Assembly (NCBI GenBank): GCA_965228615.1
Contig: CBDDHT010000004.1
Location: forward strand, 1,612,001 to 1,676,000
Origin: CBDDHT01 sp965228615
Lineage (GTDB): Bacteria; Pseudomonadota; Alphaproteobacteria; Rhizobiales; Methyloligellaceae
Length of the DNA: 64,000 bases
Direction of reading: 5' to 3'
Below the pieces are notes generated by a model that did no database searches, had not been told where the DNA came from, and worked only from the letters and a program-made list of their open reading frames with translations. Positions 36,987 to 46,250 of the stretch are shown one piece after another. Positions within the stretch are counted from its first letter, which is position 1, and each line of letters opens with the position of its first letter. The position numbers and the translations under genes were made by a program.

Positions 36987-38303
36987 ATGCAATACACCGC
37001 GAATACTCTCGAACATCAGTGGATGCCGTTCACGGCCAACAAGGACTTCAAGGAGTCGCCACGTCTCGTTCTGAAAGGCGAAGGCGTCTATCTCTGGGAC
37101 CACAAAGGCGGCAAGATTCTGGACGGCTCCTCCGGGCTCTTCTGCTGTGCGCTCGGGCATGGCCGCAGCGAGATTGCGGATGCGGTCCATCAGCAACTGC
37201 TCACGCTCGACTACACGGCACCTTTTCAGCTTGGCCAGCCTGGATCGTTCGAACTTGCAAGCCGCATCGCCAAACTCACGCCCGATGAAATCAACCACGT
37301 CTTTTTCGTGAACTCGGGTTCCGAGTCCATCGACACAGCCTTGAAGATCGCCATGGCCTACCACCGCGCCCGTGGCGAAGGACAGCGCACACGCTTCGTC
37401 TCGCGCGAACGCGCCTATCACGGCGTCAATATCGGTGGTGTTTCGCTGAGCGGCATGGTCAAGAACCGCGAGACGTTTTCCGGGGTCATGCCGAACGTCG
37501 TCTGCATGCGCCATACATGGATGGAAGAACACCGGTTCGTTAAAGGCCAGCCCGAACACGGCGCGGAATTGGCCGAAGACCTGCAGCGCTTTGTCGATAC
37601 CTATGGTGGATCGACGATCGCTGCCTGTTTCGTTGAACCGATCGCCGGATCGACAGGCTGTCTCGTTCCGCCGAAAGGCTATTTGGAGCGCCTGCGCCAG
37701 ATCTGCGACGAGAATGGCATTCTCCTGGTCTTCGATGAAGTCATCACGGGCTTTGGCCGTCTCGGCAAGCCGTTTGCGGCACAGGCCTTCGGCGTCACGC
37801 CGGACATCATGACCATGGCCAAGGCAATCACCAATGGCGCCCAGCCGATGGGTGCCGTGGCTGTCTCCGACGCGATCTATGACGCGATCGTCAACAATGC
37901 ACCGGAAGGTGCTGTCGAGCTTTTCCATGGCTACACGTTCGGCGGGCATCCGGCGGCGTGTGCGGCGGGGCTGGCAACACAGGATATTTTCGAGCGCGAG
38001 AAACTCTTTGATCGCGCTGCCGACCTTTCGGAGTATTTCCTGGACGCGGTCTTTGAACTACAGGATATCGACATGGTCACCGATATCCGCGGCTACGGAT
38101 TTTTGGCAGCCATCGACGTCAAGCAAGGCGCGGCACCCGGCGCCCGCGGAACCGAGATTCAGAAGAAGCTCTTCTGGAATGGCCTGCACATCAAATTCAC
38201 CGGCGACTCGGGCATTCTGGCTCCGCCGTTCATTTCCGACAAATCTCATATCGACGAACTCTGCGCAGCACTGCGCAAGACTCTGGAAGAGATCCGCGAT
38301 TAG
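36987..38303 (+). CDS. Omega-amino acid:pyruvate aminotransferase, class III (beta-alanine/hypotaurine type)
   Basis: 438 aa from ATG 36987; TGGAGG is 10 bp upstream, while TTG 36957 is unlikely. PLP-dependent class III enzyme with catalytic K279 in PDIMTMAKAITNGAQPMGAV and the metal/PLP contacts VFFVNSGSESIDTALK and FDEVITGFGRLG. HQWMPFTAN near the N-terminus and HGYTFGGHPAACAAGL fit beta-alanine:pyruvate and hypotaurine:pyruvate aminotransferases better than classic Tpa. Reaction: omega-amino acid + pyruvate to semialdehyde + alanine. Alanine dehydrogenase next door recycles alanine. The gene originally led an operon with an ABC importer, of which only fragments remain (38442 and 48125). 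Confidence 0.9.
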   Translation: MQYTANTLEHQWMPFTANKDFKESPRLVLKGEGVYLWDHKGGKILDGSSGLFCCALGHGRSEIADAVHQQLLTLDYTAPFQLGQPGSFELASRIAKLTPDEINHVFFVNSGSESIDTALKIAMAYHRARGEGQRTRFVSRERAYHGVNIGGVSLSGMVKNRETFSGVMPNVVCMRHTWMEEHRFVKGQPEHGAELAEDLQRFVDTYGGSTIAACFVEPIAGSTGCLVPPKGYLERLRQICDENGILLVFDEVITGFGRLGKPFAAQAFGVTPDIMTMAKAITNGAQPMGAVAVSDAIYDAIVNNAPEGAVELFHGYTFGGHPAACAAGLATQDIFEREKLFDRAADLSEYFLDAVFELQDIDMVTDIRGYGFLAAIDVKQGAAPGARGTEIQKKLFWNGLHIKFTGDSGILAPPFISDKSHIDELCAALRKTLEEIRD

Positions 38304-38441
38304 CGGTTTCGAGCGGGAACAAAGCGAAGCACGGCCTGGGCCTTTGGCTCGGGTCGCGCGTTCGTCTGCCCGTTTGTAATTTGTCCCGACGTGGGGCGGG
38401 TCATTGTTTACGGCAACGGCGTAACGAACTGGGAGGTTCAC

Positions 38442-38495
38442 ATGCGTCGATTTGTTGGCACGCTTGCCGTGTGCTTAGTGGCACTAGTGCACTGA
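38442..38495 (+). pseudogene. Truncated 5' end of a solute-binding protein gene
   Basis: GGGAGG followed 7 bp later by ATG 38442, encoding MRRFVGTLAVCLVALVH and then a stop. This is a typical start of a signal peptide on a good ribosome site, cut off inside the hydrophobic core. From 38484 on, the reverse strand is an IS630-type transposase end, so the gene was broken by that element. The matching 3' end of an ABC operon is seen at 48125-48262. Identification as a binding protein is inferred from this context. Confidence 0.6.
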
Positions 38496-38640
38496 CTCAT
38501 TCGGATGGTTCAGCTTTTCGATGATGAAATCTGCGTTTTGTGTCCATCGGCATTGTTTTGCGTCGGCGTTGTGCTGCTCCAGGTAGCGCTTGATTGCCGC
38601 CTGGGGTTCGACGACGGAGCAGAAGACGCCACATAGATTC
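38484..38640 (-). pseudogene. IS630-family transposase C-terminal remnant
   Basis: Reverse-strand frame reads GVFCSVVEPQAAIKRYLEQH, NADAKQCRWTQNADFIIEKL, NHPNESVH, then stop at 38484-38486. This matches the C-terminal end of IS630-type DDE transposases (SVV.LQAAI..Y...HN...K...WT..AD.II.K). The rest of the transposase is absent. Too short for routine ORF calling. Confidence 0.75.
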
Positions 38641-38678
38641 TGATAGCGTAAAGTATTGAAAATTGATAATTTTTACGT

Positions 38679-39041
38679 ATGAAAAGGAATTTGCAGCTAC
38701 ATACTAATGACGTCGTCAGTAGGCTAGCCGCGCCTCAACGATATTACGTCACCCGCCGTAAGAAACGCGAAATGCTTGGCGTGTCGGTGGACGCAATCAA
38801 GGTGACGCTCAATCGCCCAACGCGACAGGAGCTCGTAGCTTCACCAGCTTGCGAATTCTATGTCATCGTTCCGTTCGAAGCCGCAGCTGTCGACGTCATC
38901 GACTATCGGGATCGAATTAACTGGCTTGATCACACAGCGACAGTTCTCTCTGAGCTTGCGGAACGCGTTGAACCTGAAGAGTTCGTCTCTACAGCAAAAA
39001 CCGAGCTTATGCCGGTCTCGGATCAACAGGCATTGAACTGA
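38679..39041 (+). CDS. Hypothetical protein, 120 aa
   Basis: ATG 38679, no clear ribosome site; an AAAATT-GAT-AATTTT dyad (38659-38673) lies just upstream. Sequence features: basic N-terminal third (YYVTRRKKREMLGVSVDAIK), then CEFYVIVPFEAAAVDVIDYR and an acidic tail. No signal peptide, no membrane segment, no family recognised. Lies 30 bp upstream of MocR regulator 2 in the same direction. Base composition is AT-richer than the aminotransferase side, in keeping with the foreign segment. Confidence 0.5.
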   Translation: MKRNLQLHTNDVVSRLAAPQRYYVTRRKKREMLGVSVDAIKVTLNRPTRQELVASPACEFYVIVPFEAAAVDVIDYRDRINWLDHTATVLSELAERVEPEEFVSTAKTELMPVSDQQALN

Positions 39042-39071
39042 TGACGGTTTGTTCTCCGAAGACGATGTCGA

Positions 39072-40547
39072 ATGCAGTTTAGGATCGAGATAGACAAGAC
39101 TGGAAAGGCTGGGCTCAGAGACCAGGTCGTCGCCGAGATTTCGAGGCTCATTTTCGAAGGCGTGCTCCAGGCCGAGACAAGATTACCCTCTTGCCGGCAA
39201 TTTTCGCAGATACTCAAGGTCTCGATAAACACCGTGATAGCTGCATACAGAATTCTTGAAGACCAACATCTCATCTACTCAAAACCACGATCTGGATTCT
39301 TCGTCAGCAGATTTGAAGGCGCAAGCGAGAGAAAACCAAGCGCTCACGAATCTGTACCAAAACCGAGTTCCATTTTGTGGGAGCGCTTGAACTGGCGACG
39401 GCGATCCGATGATTTGCGGCGAATCATCCGGCCAGAAAATTGGTACGAGTTCGAATATCCATTTGTTTGCAATCAAATCGACGAAGACAAATTTCCTGTC
39501 TCACAATGGCGAGAATGTTCGCGGCTGGCCATGAACAGAAAAGACCTGAAGGTCTGGTCTGCGGACAGTCACTACTCCGACAGCATCGAACTACTTGAAC
39601 AAGTCTGTAATCGTATTTTGCCGCGTCGAGGCGTCTTTGAAACCACAGATTCGGTTTTGGTCACACTTGGAAGTCAAAACGGTCTCTACATCACGAGTCA
39701 ATTGCTCGGTGGGCGCAACCGCGTGGCAACCATTGAGGATCCAGGTTACCCGGACGCACGCAAGATCTTGCGCGCAAGTTTTGGCGAAGTTCGATTTCAG
39801 CCGGTCGATGACGAAGGGTTGATTGTTGACGAGCGGCTTCGCGGCACGACGTTGGTTTTCGCAACGCCAAACCGGCAATGTCCAACCACAGTCACCATGT
39901 CGGAACAGCGCAGAAAGGAATTGATTGCAGCAGCTGAAGAGTATGATTTCTTCATTGTTGAAGATGAATATGAGTGCGATGTCGACTACCGAAACTTCAC
40001 GCCTTTTCCGCTCCGCAGTACCGAGGCCAAGGGCCGTGTCATCTACCTGGGAAGCCTGTCAAAAGGGCTCTCACCCGGATTGAGGCTCGGTTATCTGGTT
40101 GCCGAGCCCGAGTTTATCGAGGCCGCCCGAGATGTGCGCGGCACAATTTTGCGTCACCCTCCAATTGTACTTCAGCATACCGCCGCAGTATTTTTGCGTT
40201 TCGGCTACTATGAGAGTCAGCTCCGCCGCCTGCATAGTGACTTCATGGCTCGATGGGATGCGGCCGACGAGAGCATCAGAAAGTATCTGCCAGACTTCGA
40301 TGTTACAGGTACGTATGGCGGAACGAATTTTGTACTTAGAGACCAAGATAGAGATCTGAGCGCTTCTGCGATTGCACAAGAGGCCCAAGAGCGCGGCGTT
40401 ATAGTTGAACAGATCGCCCCGTGCTACTCGAATTTCGATATCGGGAAGTTCTACTTTCGATTGGGGGTGTCTGCAATTCCAGTTTCCTTAATCGAACCGG
40501 GAATCCAAAGGTTAACCGAGTCGATCGCTGTGTTACGTCGCCAATAA
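39072..40547 (+). CDS. MocR-family transcriptional regulator 2
   Basis: 491 aa. GntR winged helix at the N-terminus (LQAETRLPSCRQFSQILKVS, then INTVIAAYRILEDQHLIYSK) and an aminotransferase-like domain with the PLP lysine in IYLGSLSKGLSPGLRLGYLV. It is a clear relative of regulator 1: WRECSRLA and CNRILPRRGVF parallel WRECSRQA and RTRILPRRGIL. Codon use is visibly AT-richer than in regulator 1, so it is probably horizontally acquired, not a local duplicate. Convergent with mmsA. Confidence 0.88.
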   Translation: MQFRIEIDKTGKAGLRDQVVAEISRLIFEGVLQAETRLPSCRQFSQILKVSINTVIAAYRILEDQHLIYSKPRSGFFVSRFEGASERKPSAHESVPKPSSILWERLNWRRRSDDLRRIIRPENWYEFEYPFVCNQIDEDKFPVSQWRECSRLAMNRKDLKVWSADSHYSDSIELLEQVCNRILPRRGVFETTDSVLVTLGSQNGLYITSQLLGGRNRVATIEDPGYPDARKILRASFGEVRFQPVDDEGLIVDERLRGTTLVFATPNRQCPTTVTMSEQRRKELIAAAEEYDFFIVEDEYECDVDYRNFTPFPLRSTEAKGRVIYLGSLSKGLSPGLRLGYLVAEPEFIEAARDVRGTILRHPPIVLQHTAAVFLRFGYYESQLRRLHSDFMARWDAADESIRKYLPDFDVTGTYGGTNFVLRDQDRDLSASAIAQEAQERGVIVEQIAPCYSNFDIGKFYFRLGVSAIPVSLIEPGIQRLTESIAVLRRQ

Positions 40548-40655
40548 TGCGTCCGGGTCCAATATGATTCATTCTTTCGCCGGCATCGCTTGCTGTAAAG
40601 CGGGTCCTCCTCACCAGACCCTTTGGGCGTCTTGGAGTTTGCCCCTGAGTGCTTT

Positions 40656-40695
40656 GGAAAGGCTTGAAAGCCAGCAAGGCTTCCTGCGCCTTTCC
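40656..40695. terminator. Nested hairpin between convergent genes
   Basis: Outer stem GGAAAGGC (40656-40663) with GCCTTTCC (40688-40695); inner stem AAGCC/GGCTT. Located between MocR regulator 2 and mmsA; likely a bidirectional terminator, without a long T-run. Confidence 0.45.
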
Positions 40696-40753
40696 GCCTT
40701 CTCAGAGGCCAATTCCAAGACGCAGAACCATATGCCATTTATCAGTTCACGAC

Positions 40754-42256
40754 CTAAACGTCTTTACCTCCGGTAAAGTTGAACTCCGCGCCCGTTCGAA
40801 TTCCCGATGGCCAGCGCGACGTCATTGTCTTCAGACGGGTGTAGAACCGTACCCCTTCCATGCCGTGGATGTGGTGATCCCCAAAGAGCGACCTCTTCCA
40901 ACCGCCAAAGGAGTGATATGCCACCGGAACCGGTATCGGTACGTTGACACCGACCATCCCGATACGAACCCGCGCCCAGAAATCGCGCGCGGCATCGCCA
41001 TCTCGCGTGAAGATCGCTGTACCATTGCCGTATTCATGATCATTGATCATCTGGACGGCCTCCTCGTATCCGCCGGCGCGAACCACAGAGAGAACCGGAC
41101 CAAAGATCTCTTCTTTGTAGATCGACATGTCTGTCGTGACATTGTCAAAAAGACAGCCGCCGATAAAAAATCCGTCCTCGTAGCCTTGAAGGCGAATATC
41201 TCGCCCATCCACGACCAGATTTGCCCCCTGCTCAACCCCTTGGTCGATCAAGTTGTTGATCTTATCGAAGCTCTGTTTTGAAATGACCGGTCCGAGTTCG
41301 GAAGTCGGATCCGTATAGGGCGCTACTTTCAGCGCGCGGACACGTGGTTCCAATGCTTCAACCAGCCGGTCCGCCGTTCCCTCGCCAACAGGCACAGCTA
41401 CTGAAACTGCCATGCATCTTTCGCCGGCCGAGCCGTAGGCAGAACCAATCAACGCGTCCGTGACCTGATCCATATCTGCATCCGGCATCACCACCAAATG
41501 GTTCTTTGCACCACATAATGCCTGTACGCGTTTTCCGTTCGCAGTGCCGCGTGAATAAATATAGTGGCCAATAGGCGTTGAACCAACGAAGCTGACAGCC
41601 TCGATTTTCGGATTGTCCAACAGAGCATCGACTGCTTCCTTATCGCCATTCACAACGTTGAATACGCCCTCCGGCAGGCCCGCCTCTGCAAGAAGTTCTG
41701 CTATCTTCAGCACCACAGTCGGATCTTTCTCAGATGGCTTCAGCACAAATGTATTTCCGCTTGAGATGGCCACCGGATACATCCACAACGGCACCATGGC
41801 CGGAAAATTGAAAGGTGTGATACCGGCGACAACACCGACAGGCTGGCGCACCGTATAGCTGTCGACGTTGACGGCCACAGACTCCGAGTACTCCCCCTTC
41901 AGCAGTTGAGGGATGCCGCAGGCGAATTCAACAACTTCGATCCCGCGCGCGATTTCGCCCTTCGCATCCGGGATTGTCTTGCCATGTTCTGCCGAAAGCA
42001 ATTCAGCCAGCTCATCGATATTTTTTTTCAGAAGGTCCCGGAACTCGAACATCACAGTGGCGCGTTTTGCCGCCGGTGTCGCTGCCCACGCCGGGAGCGC
42101 TGCGGCCGCGACATCAACAACGGCATCTACATCTGCCTTCGACGCCAGCAGCACCTGCCCCGATACAGCTCCTGTTGCGGGATTAAAAATGTCACCAGTT
42201 CGATCAGACCCGCCCGACCAGGGTTTGTTCGACAGAAAGTGTCCGACAGTAGACAT
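40754..42256 (-). CDS. mmsA: Methylmalonate-semialdehyde dehydrogenase (CoA-acylating)
   Basis: 500 aa from ATG 42256 (MSTVGHFLSNKPWSGGSDRT), with GGAG 7 bp upstream. Aldehyde dehydrogenase family; catalytic Cys281 sits in GSAGERCMAVSVAVPV, and GITPFNFPAMVPLWMYPVAI and KPSEKDPTVVLKIAELL are the MmsA/IolA signatures. Oxidises (methyl)malonate semialdehyde with CoA and NAD+ to acetyl-CoA or propionyl-CoA plus CO2. Malonate semialdehyde is what the upstream aminotransferase makes from beta-alanine, so both fit one pathway. It lies inside the segment thought to be acquired. Confidence 0.93.
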   Translation of the reverse strand: MSTVGHFLSNKPWSGGSDRTGDIFNPATGAVSGQVLLASKADVDAVVDVAAAALPAWAATPAAKRATVMFEFRDLLKKNIDELAELLSAEHGKTIPDAKGEIARGIEVVEFACGIPQLLKGEYSESVAVNVDSYTVRQPVGVVAGITPFNFPAMVPLWMYPVAISSGNTFVLKPSEKDPTVVLKIAELLAEAGLPEGVFNVVNGDKEAVDALLDNPKIEAVSFVGSTPIGHYIYSRGTANGKRVQALCGAKNHLVVMPDADMDQVTDALIGSAYGSAGERCMAVSVAVPVGEGTADRLVEALEPRVRALKVAPYTDPTSELGPVISKQSFDKINNLIDQGVEQGANLVVDGRDIRLQGYEDGFFIGGCLFDNVTTDMSIYKEEIFGPVLSVVRAGGYEEAVQMINDHEYGNGTAIFTRDGDAARDFWARVRIGMVGVNVPIPVPVAYHSFGGWKRSLFGDHHIHGMEGVRFYTRLKTMTSRWPSGIRTGAEFNFTGGKDV

Positions 42257-43025
42257 TGTCAATCTCCAGATATCTTTTTTGCACCGTTCAACTCTGCGCA
42301 ATCAGGTAGCGCCAATCGCGGGAAGGTCAGATGCTATCGAAAATTTCGAGGCTGAGGAGACACAGAATCGAGCAGTGATGGATACAGCGTGTATTCAGGT
42401 CCAAGCCCTATAGTCGTTTCAACGCATCAGCAGCAAAACGCCGTGCCCTGGGAATACCAATTGGGCTCTAGCTTCCGGGACCCTCTCGCCGACCGCCTGT
42501 CATACTTAGGTGGAACCAATATTCCGCCCCAGCCTGAACACATCCGAAAGCACGCAATCGCCGGAACGCCTGCCTTTTCTGCCGGTGTTACGTTTCCGCC
42601 CACAAAATAGGCAGGAAGAATTCTGAACTGTAACCACATTTATCCATAATTGTATCTGTCCCTATCGATTTTCCTTGCGCTCCAATAAGCCAGGAGAATT
42701 GCAGCGCGTCAGCGAACGCCGAGCCTTGGGTGGGATATCGCGGAAGTGAGATCATCTGCATGGTACTGATTTTCAACGGGGCCTGTCAGTCCTTGGGGAC
42801 TGCTTGGGATCCCGGCTTTCCATTGCAGAAGTTCGAGCGGCCGAAACACGATGGCTTCCCCGATAAGGTTCTTGGCTCCGTTGAGCGGCTGTCTCGTTCT
42901 CTAAATCGTGCTAAAGCTTTTCAGTCGCGACCTTTGGATCGCTACCAAAAATCGCTTGGTACCAACTCGAGTGCTTTACCCGATGGGCGAATTCAGAAGA
43001 TACCATCGCAAAAGGAGGATAAGCC
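42257..43025. other. 769-bp intergenic region
   Basis: Divergent region between mmsA and the TRAP binding-protein gene. No intact gene. It holds copy A of a diverged inverted repeat (42625-42805). Confidence 0.5.
42625..42805 (-). repeat. Diverged inverted repeat, copy A
   Basis: Read on the reverse strand, this ~180-bp segment aligns along its length with 47887-48055 on the forward strand. Best blocks: AGTCC-loop-GGACT hairpin at one end, CTGACGCGCTGCA, GCGCAAGGA and GACAGATACAATT. Translated, the last part reads IGAQGKSIGTDTIMDKCGYSS, matching IGAQGETIKTDTIVEKYGYSS in copy B. It may be a gene remnant or a shared upstream element; both copies point away from the TRAP genes they precede. Confidence 0.65.
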
Positions 43026-44072
43026 GTGAAACGAAACCGTCTAATTCAGACGACATTGTTGGCCGGGGTTGTTGCGTTGTTCACCAACGTTGCCGCCGCT
43101 AAGGACGGGAAACCAGACAAAGTAACCAAATGGGTATTCCAACCCTGTTTTGACTCATCTGATGCCGGATGGGGAAGTGGCGTCGTGCCATGGATTAAAG
43201 CGGTTGAGAAAGCAACCGAAGGCACGGTCAAAATTAAACTGGAACCGGTTGGGGCGATCACGAGCGGATCCGAATCGTTCGGCGCGACAGCAGCCGGGTT
43301 GATTGACGGAACGGCCTGTTGGGGGTCCGTATACAGTGGTGATATGCCTGAGGGGATGTTGGCGTTTGGTATGGCCATGGGTGCCTCCAATACGGACCAG
43401 GCATGGAAGGCCATGTGGGGCGATCCCAAATATCGGATTGGCGATTTGATCCAGGAAGCGGCCAAGGAGCGTAATTTGCGGTGGATTGGTTGGACCAACC
43501 AAGGCCCCAACGCAATGTTCACGAAGTTCCCTGTTCGCAAAATGGAGGACTTAACCGGCAAGAAGATGCGAGCAGGTGGTCCTCAGGCTCTCTTCCATCA
43601 AGCCATGGGCGGCGCTCCCGTAGCCATGGGTGGCGGCGATATCTATACGGCAATCAAGCTGGGTACTATTGACGGTACCTATTGGGATACCGGCGGTATC
43701 GACGATATGGCTTTCCATGAAGTCATCAAGTATGCGGCTCAGCCAGGTTGGTGTCCTGCTCAACATCAGGAAACCTTCGTGAACCTGGACAAGTGGAACG
43801 CGCTGACTCAATGGCAGAGAGACCGCATTCAAGGCGTCTTCAAGAGCACTTATTTCGAAACCAGCAAGCTGCATGAAGAGGGGGTCGCGCATGCGTTGAA
43901 AACCCTCAAGGACGCTGGCGGGGAAGTGATCCAGTTCGCCCCTGAAGAAATCAAGAGAATGCGTGCCAAGTCCATCGCCGAAGTTTGGCCGCTGGTTGCG
44001 AAACGATCAAAACGCAATGCCAAAGGCGTGGAAATCTGGAAAAAGTTTCTGAAAGATATCGGAGAACTTTAA
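43026..44072 (+). CDS. TRAP transporter substrate-binding protein (DctP family)
   Basis: 348 aa, GTG start at 43026 with AAAGGAGG 7 bp upstream. Signal peptide MKRNRLIQTTLLAGVVALF ending AAA. DctP-fold landmarks: WIKAVEKATEGTVKIKLEPV, PVRKMEDLTGKKMRAGGPQA with the conserved Arg of the carboxylate clamp, GGGDIYTAIKLGTIDGTYWD and FVNLDKWNALTQWQRDRIQG. It binds an organic acid or amino compound in the periplasm. Its membrane partners, DctQ and DctM, are at 45620-47558 on the opposite strand, an unusual split. Confidence 0.92.
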   Translation: MKRNRLIQTTLLAGVVALFTNVAAAKDGKPDKVTKWVFQPCFDSSDAGWGSGVVPWIKAVEKATEGTVKIKLEPVGAITSGSESFGATAAGLIDGTACWGSVYSGDMPEGMLAFGMAMGASNTDQAWKAMWGDPKYRIGDLIQEAAKERNLRWIGWTNQGPNAMFTKFPVRKMEDLTGKKMRAGGPQALFHQAMGGAPVAMGGGDIYTAIKLGTIDGTYWDTGGIDDMAFHEVIKYAAQPGWCPAQHQETFVNLDKWNALTQWQRDRIQGVFKSTYFETSKLHEEGVAHALKTLKDAGGEVIQFAPEEIKRMRAKSIAEVWPLVAKRSKRNAKGVEIWKKFLKDIGEL

Positions 44073-44107
44073 TTGGCTCAGCGACCAATCAAACGCATAT
44101 GAGCCAA

Positions 44108-44139
44108 AACAGGTCCAGGTATAAACGCCTGGACCTGTT
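44108..44139 (+). terminator. Hairpin after the TRAP binding-protein gene
   Basis: Perfect 12-bp stem, 44108-44119 (AACAGGTCCAGG) with 44128-44139, 8-base loop. Weak T-run follows, so it may be a transcript-stabilising hairpin or an attenuating terminator before uspA, as is common after TRAP P genes. Confidence 0.6.
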
Positions 44140-44331
44140 CCATTCGTACGTACGACACAGATCCCTGGAATCGGCAAATGCCAATCCAGGCGTATGAGTG
44201 GATTTTTTACGGGAAAGGCACGACCGACCCTGTTGCGGGACCCCCGACTTTCCAATGATTAAATCCAATGAGATTCAGGAATTGACTATCTGCTGGACCA
44301 CAATCGAATTTGCCTGAAAGCAGGAGGGGTG

Positions 44332-44736
44332 ATGTACAACAAGATAATTATTGCGAGCGCCTTGGATCAAGGCTTTAGTCTAAAGGCGCTAGAAGCGGCT
44401 AAGGCACTTGTTTCGGAAAACGGCAAAATTATCGCCGTTCACGTCATTGAGCCTGTCAACAATGTGGTCGAGTCATTTATGCCCGAAGATGCTAAATCCA
44501 AGGCATATGACACAATCAAAGAAATGATGGCTGACCGTCTAAACGACGAAAATGAAATTGAATCTGTAATACTATCAGGTCAGGCAGGCATCGAAGTATC
44601 AAATTACGCCAAAAAAGCTGATGCGGACTGTATAATCGTCGGCTCTCATAAACCTGGTTTGGACGATTTTTTCCTCGGTTCAACGTCATCTCGTATCGTG
44701 CGACATGCTCCGTGTGCCGTGCACGTGCTGCGTTAG
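44332..44736 (+). CDS. UspA-family protein, TRAP-associated
   Basis: 134 aa from ATG 44332 with GGAGG 5 bp upstream. Rossmann-like UspA fold with the ATP-binding signature: IIVGSHKPGLDDFFLGSTSSRIVRH near positions 44635-44705, ending CAVHVLR. A UspA gene is a regular partner of TRAP transporters; the TeaD protein of the ectoine system regulates uptake by ATP-dependent oligomerisation. A like role is inferred. Codon use is AT-rich, like the surrounding segment. Confidence 0.88.
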   Translation: MYNKIIIASALDQGFSLKALEAAKALVSENGKIIAVHVIEPVNNVVESFMPEDAKSKAYDTIKEMMADRLNDENEIESVILSGQAGIEVSNYAKKADADCIIVGSHKPGLDDFFLGSTSSRIVRHAPCAVHVLR

Positions 44737-45333
44737 GTTAGCGAATTGATCGGTTTAGATTTGTGCGGTGTCGCATTCGACAGCTTGTCCGATGACGGGG
44801 TTTGCGAGTGCGGGGCCCACGACCCGTATTCCAGTACTTAACGTGAGAAGAGTAATACCAGCGCGGTCTTAACCAAGTCGCGGACAGGGTCGATCGGGTG
44901 CGCGTCAGAAACAGCGCGAGCATAGTCTCGACCGCCACCACAAACCGCCGAGCTACCGGCCGCCAGCTCGTCCTCCACAACACGACGCTCCAAGGCAATC
45001 CGGCAACCCGCCGACAGGACCGTGCTCAAGGAGGTTTAGTTCGGACTTCTCGCCCTGCTGCGGATCGTAATTGCGTCAGGCGGGATCTATCCGAGAGGAA
45101 AGTCTCGAAAAGCGCAGCCCGGCGCTACAGTTGAGAGGCTTGACGACGCGAACGCCCCACCTCGTGCGACCCGAAGGACGGTCCATATGGGGCGACAGTC
45201 TGCGTCAAAACGCGTGCCTGACGGATAGGCATCGCGCTGGGCACTTTTCATTGATTGACCTTGACCTGCGTCCCGGCAGGACGCAGCAGTGTGAGAAGGT
45301 CCGGACTAAGCATTCACGCGCCATACCGGCAAA
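44737..45333. other. Non-coding stretch, probably eroded sequence
   Basis: 597 bp. No gene with normal coding character on either strand, although several short frames exist. It lies between uspA and an IS66 scar and is GC-richer than uspA. Probably remnants of insertion sequences too eroded to name. Confidence 0.4.
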
Positions 45334-45495
45334 GGGCGAATGGAAAACGACAACAACACTGCCGAGCGCGATCCGTGGCGCTGCCCTCGAGTGGAAAAGC
45401 TGGTTGTTTGCAAGCTCTGATATTGACGCCGAACGCGCCGCCCGGATCTATACGCTCATCGAGACGGCAAAGCTCAACGGCGGCTACTCGCAGCT
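45334..45495 (+). pseudogene. IS66-family transposase C-terminal remnant, frameshifted
   Basis: The first frame reads GRMENDNNTAERD. After a frameshift near 45370 the next frame reads IRGAALEWKSWLFASSDIDA, then ERAARIYTLIETAKLNGG. Intact IS66 transposases have GRLEIDNNAAERALRPVALG, RKNWLFAGSD and ERAAAIYSLIETAKLNG at this point. Only the C-terminal ~50 residues remain. It sits in the junction between the two halves of the TRAP locus. Confidence 0.8.
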
Positions 45496-45574
45496 CTATC
45501 CTTCCGATGATCCGCCTGCATCGCTGATTACCCTATCAATCGCCCGCATCGGCGCTCAATCCCGCTTCGAAAGC

Positions 45575-45600
45575 AACCTGCGCCCGAACGGACGCAGGTT
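45575..45600. terminator. Hairpin downstream of the DctQ gene
   Basis: AACCTGCG (45575-45582) pairs with CGCAGGTT (45593-45600), 10-base loop. Lies just beyond the reverse-strand DctQ stop; no T-run. Confidence 0.4.
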
Positions 45601-45619
45601 GATCTGGACAGATCAGTGA

Positions 45620-46135
45620 CTATGCAGCATCAGACTCTTTGGAGAACAGGGTCTGCAAATCATGGACAAGTTTTTTGATCACAATCAACATCATGATCGC
45701 GCCGGTAATTGGGAAGAATATCTTCAGCGGATAGATGGGAAAGGGAATGCTCGTTGGCGTGTGCTGGTTCAACTTAACCGACAGCATCGCTGCTTGATAC
45801 CCCTTCCACATCAATACAGCGAGGAATAGAAACGTAAAGGTCACCGTGATGATGTCGCAGATCGCTTTTTTCTTGGCGGAAAAATTTGCATAAAAGAGAT
45901 CCAGTTTGACGAACGCATTGTCATTCAGCGAATAGATTCCACCCACGCATGCCAGCAACACCATAGCCATTTGGAGCGTTGTTGAAATCCAAAGAGATGG
46001 TGAGTTTAAAACATATCTTAGAAAGACATCTGTCACACCGAGAAACGTGCAATATAGGATTAGCAGCCAGCCAACCCGGCCCATTGCTTCGGCGATGAAG
46101 TCGATCGTTTTTTCAATTGCGTTCCACAGTATCAT
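45620..46135 (-). CDS. TRAP transporter small permease (DctQ family)
   Basis: 171 aa, ATG 46135. Four transmembrane helices and the family pattern (VGWLLILYCTFLGVTDVFLR, then LVLLACVGGIYSLNDNAFVK and KLDLFYANFSAKKKAICDII). Stabilises DctM in the inner membrane. It precedes the DctM gene's end by 115 bp in the QM gene block on the reverse strand, with gene order M then Q. Confidence 0.88.
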   Translation of the reverse strand: MILWNAIEKTIDFIAEAMGRVGWLLILYCTFLGVTDVFLRYVLNSPSLWISTTLQMAMVLLACVGGIYSLNDNAFVKLDLFYANFSAKKKAICDIITVTFTFLFLAVLMWKGYQAAMLSVKLNQHTPTSIPFPIYPLKIFFPITGAIMMLIVIKKLVHDLQTLFSKESDAA

Positions 46136-46250
46136 GTTCGACCTCTCATCGGCATTTTCGTTTCTGCCGTTTGGATCCTAAGACACCAAGAATCGAAAGA
46201 CCCCTGTTTTCTCACCATTGTGCATCGTTCGCGGTCTTGCGCCATGCTGC

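Noticed and set aside
45071..45619. 182-aa frame upstream of the TRAP QM genes
   Set aside because: Only its middle matches a protein family (IS66 transposase end), and that match needs a second frame; annotated as an IS remnant instead.
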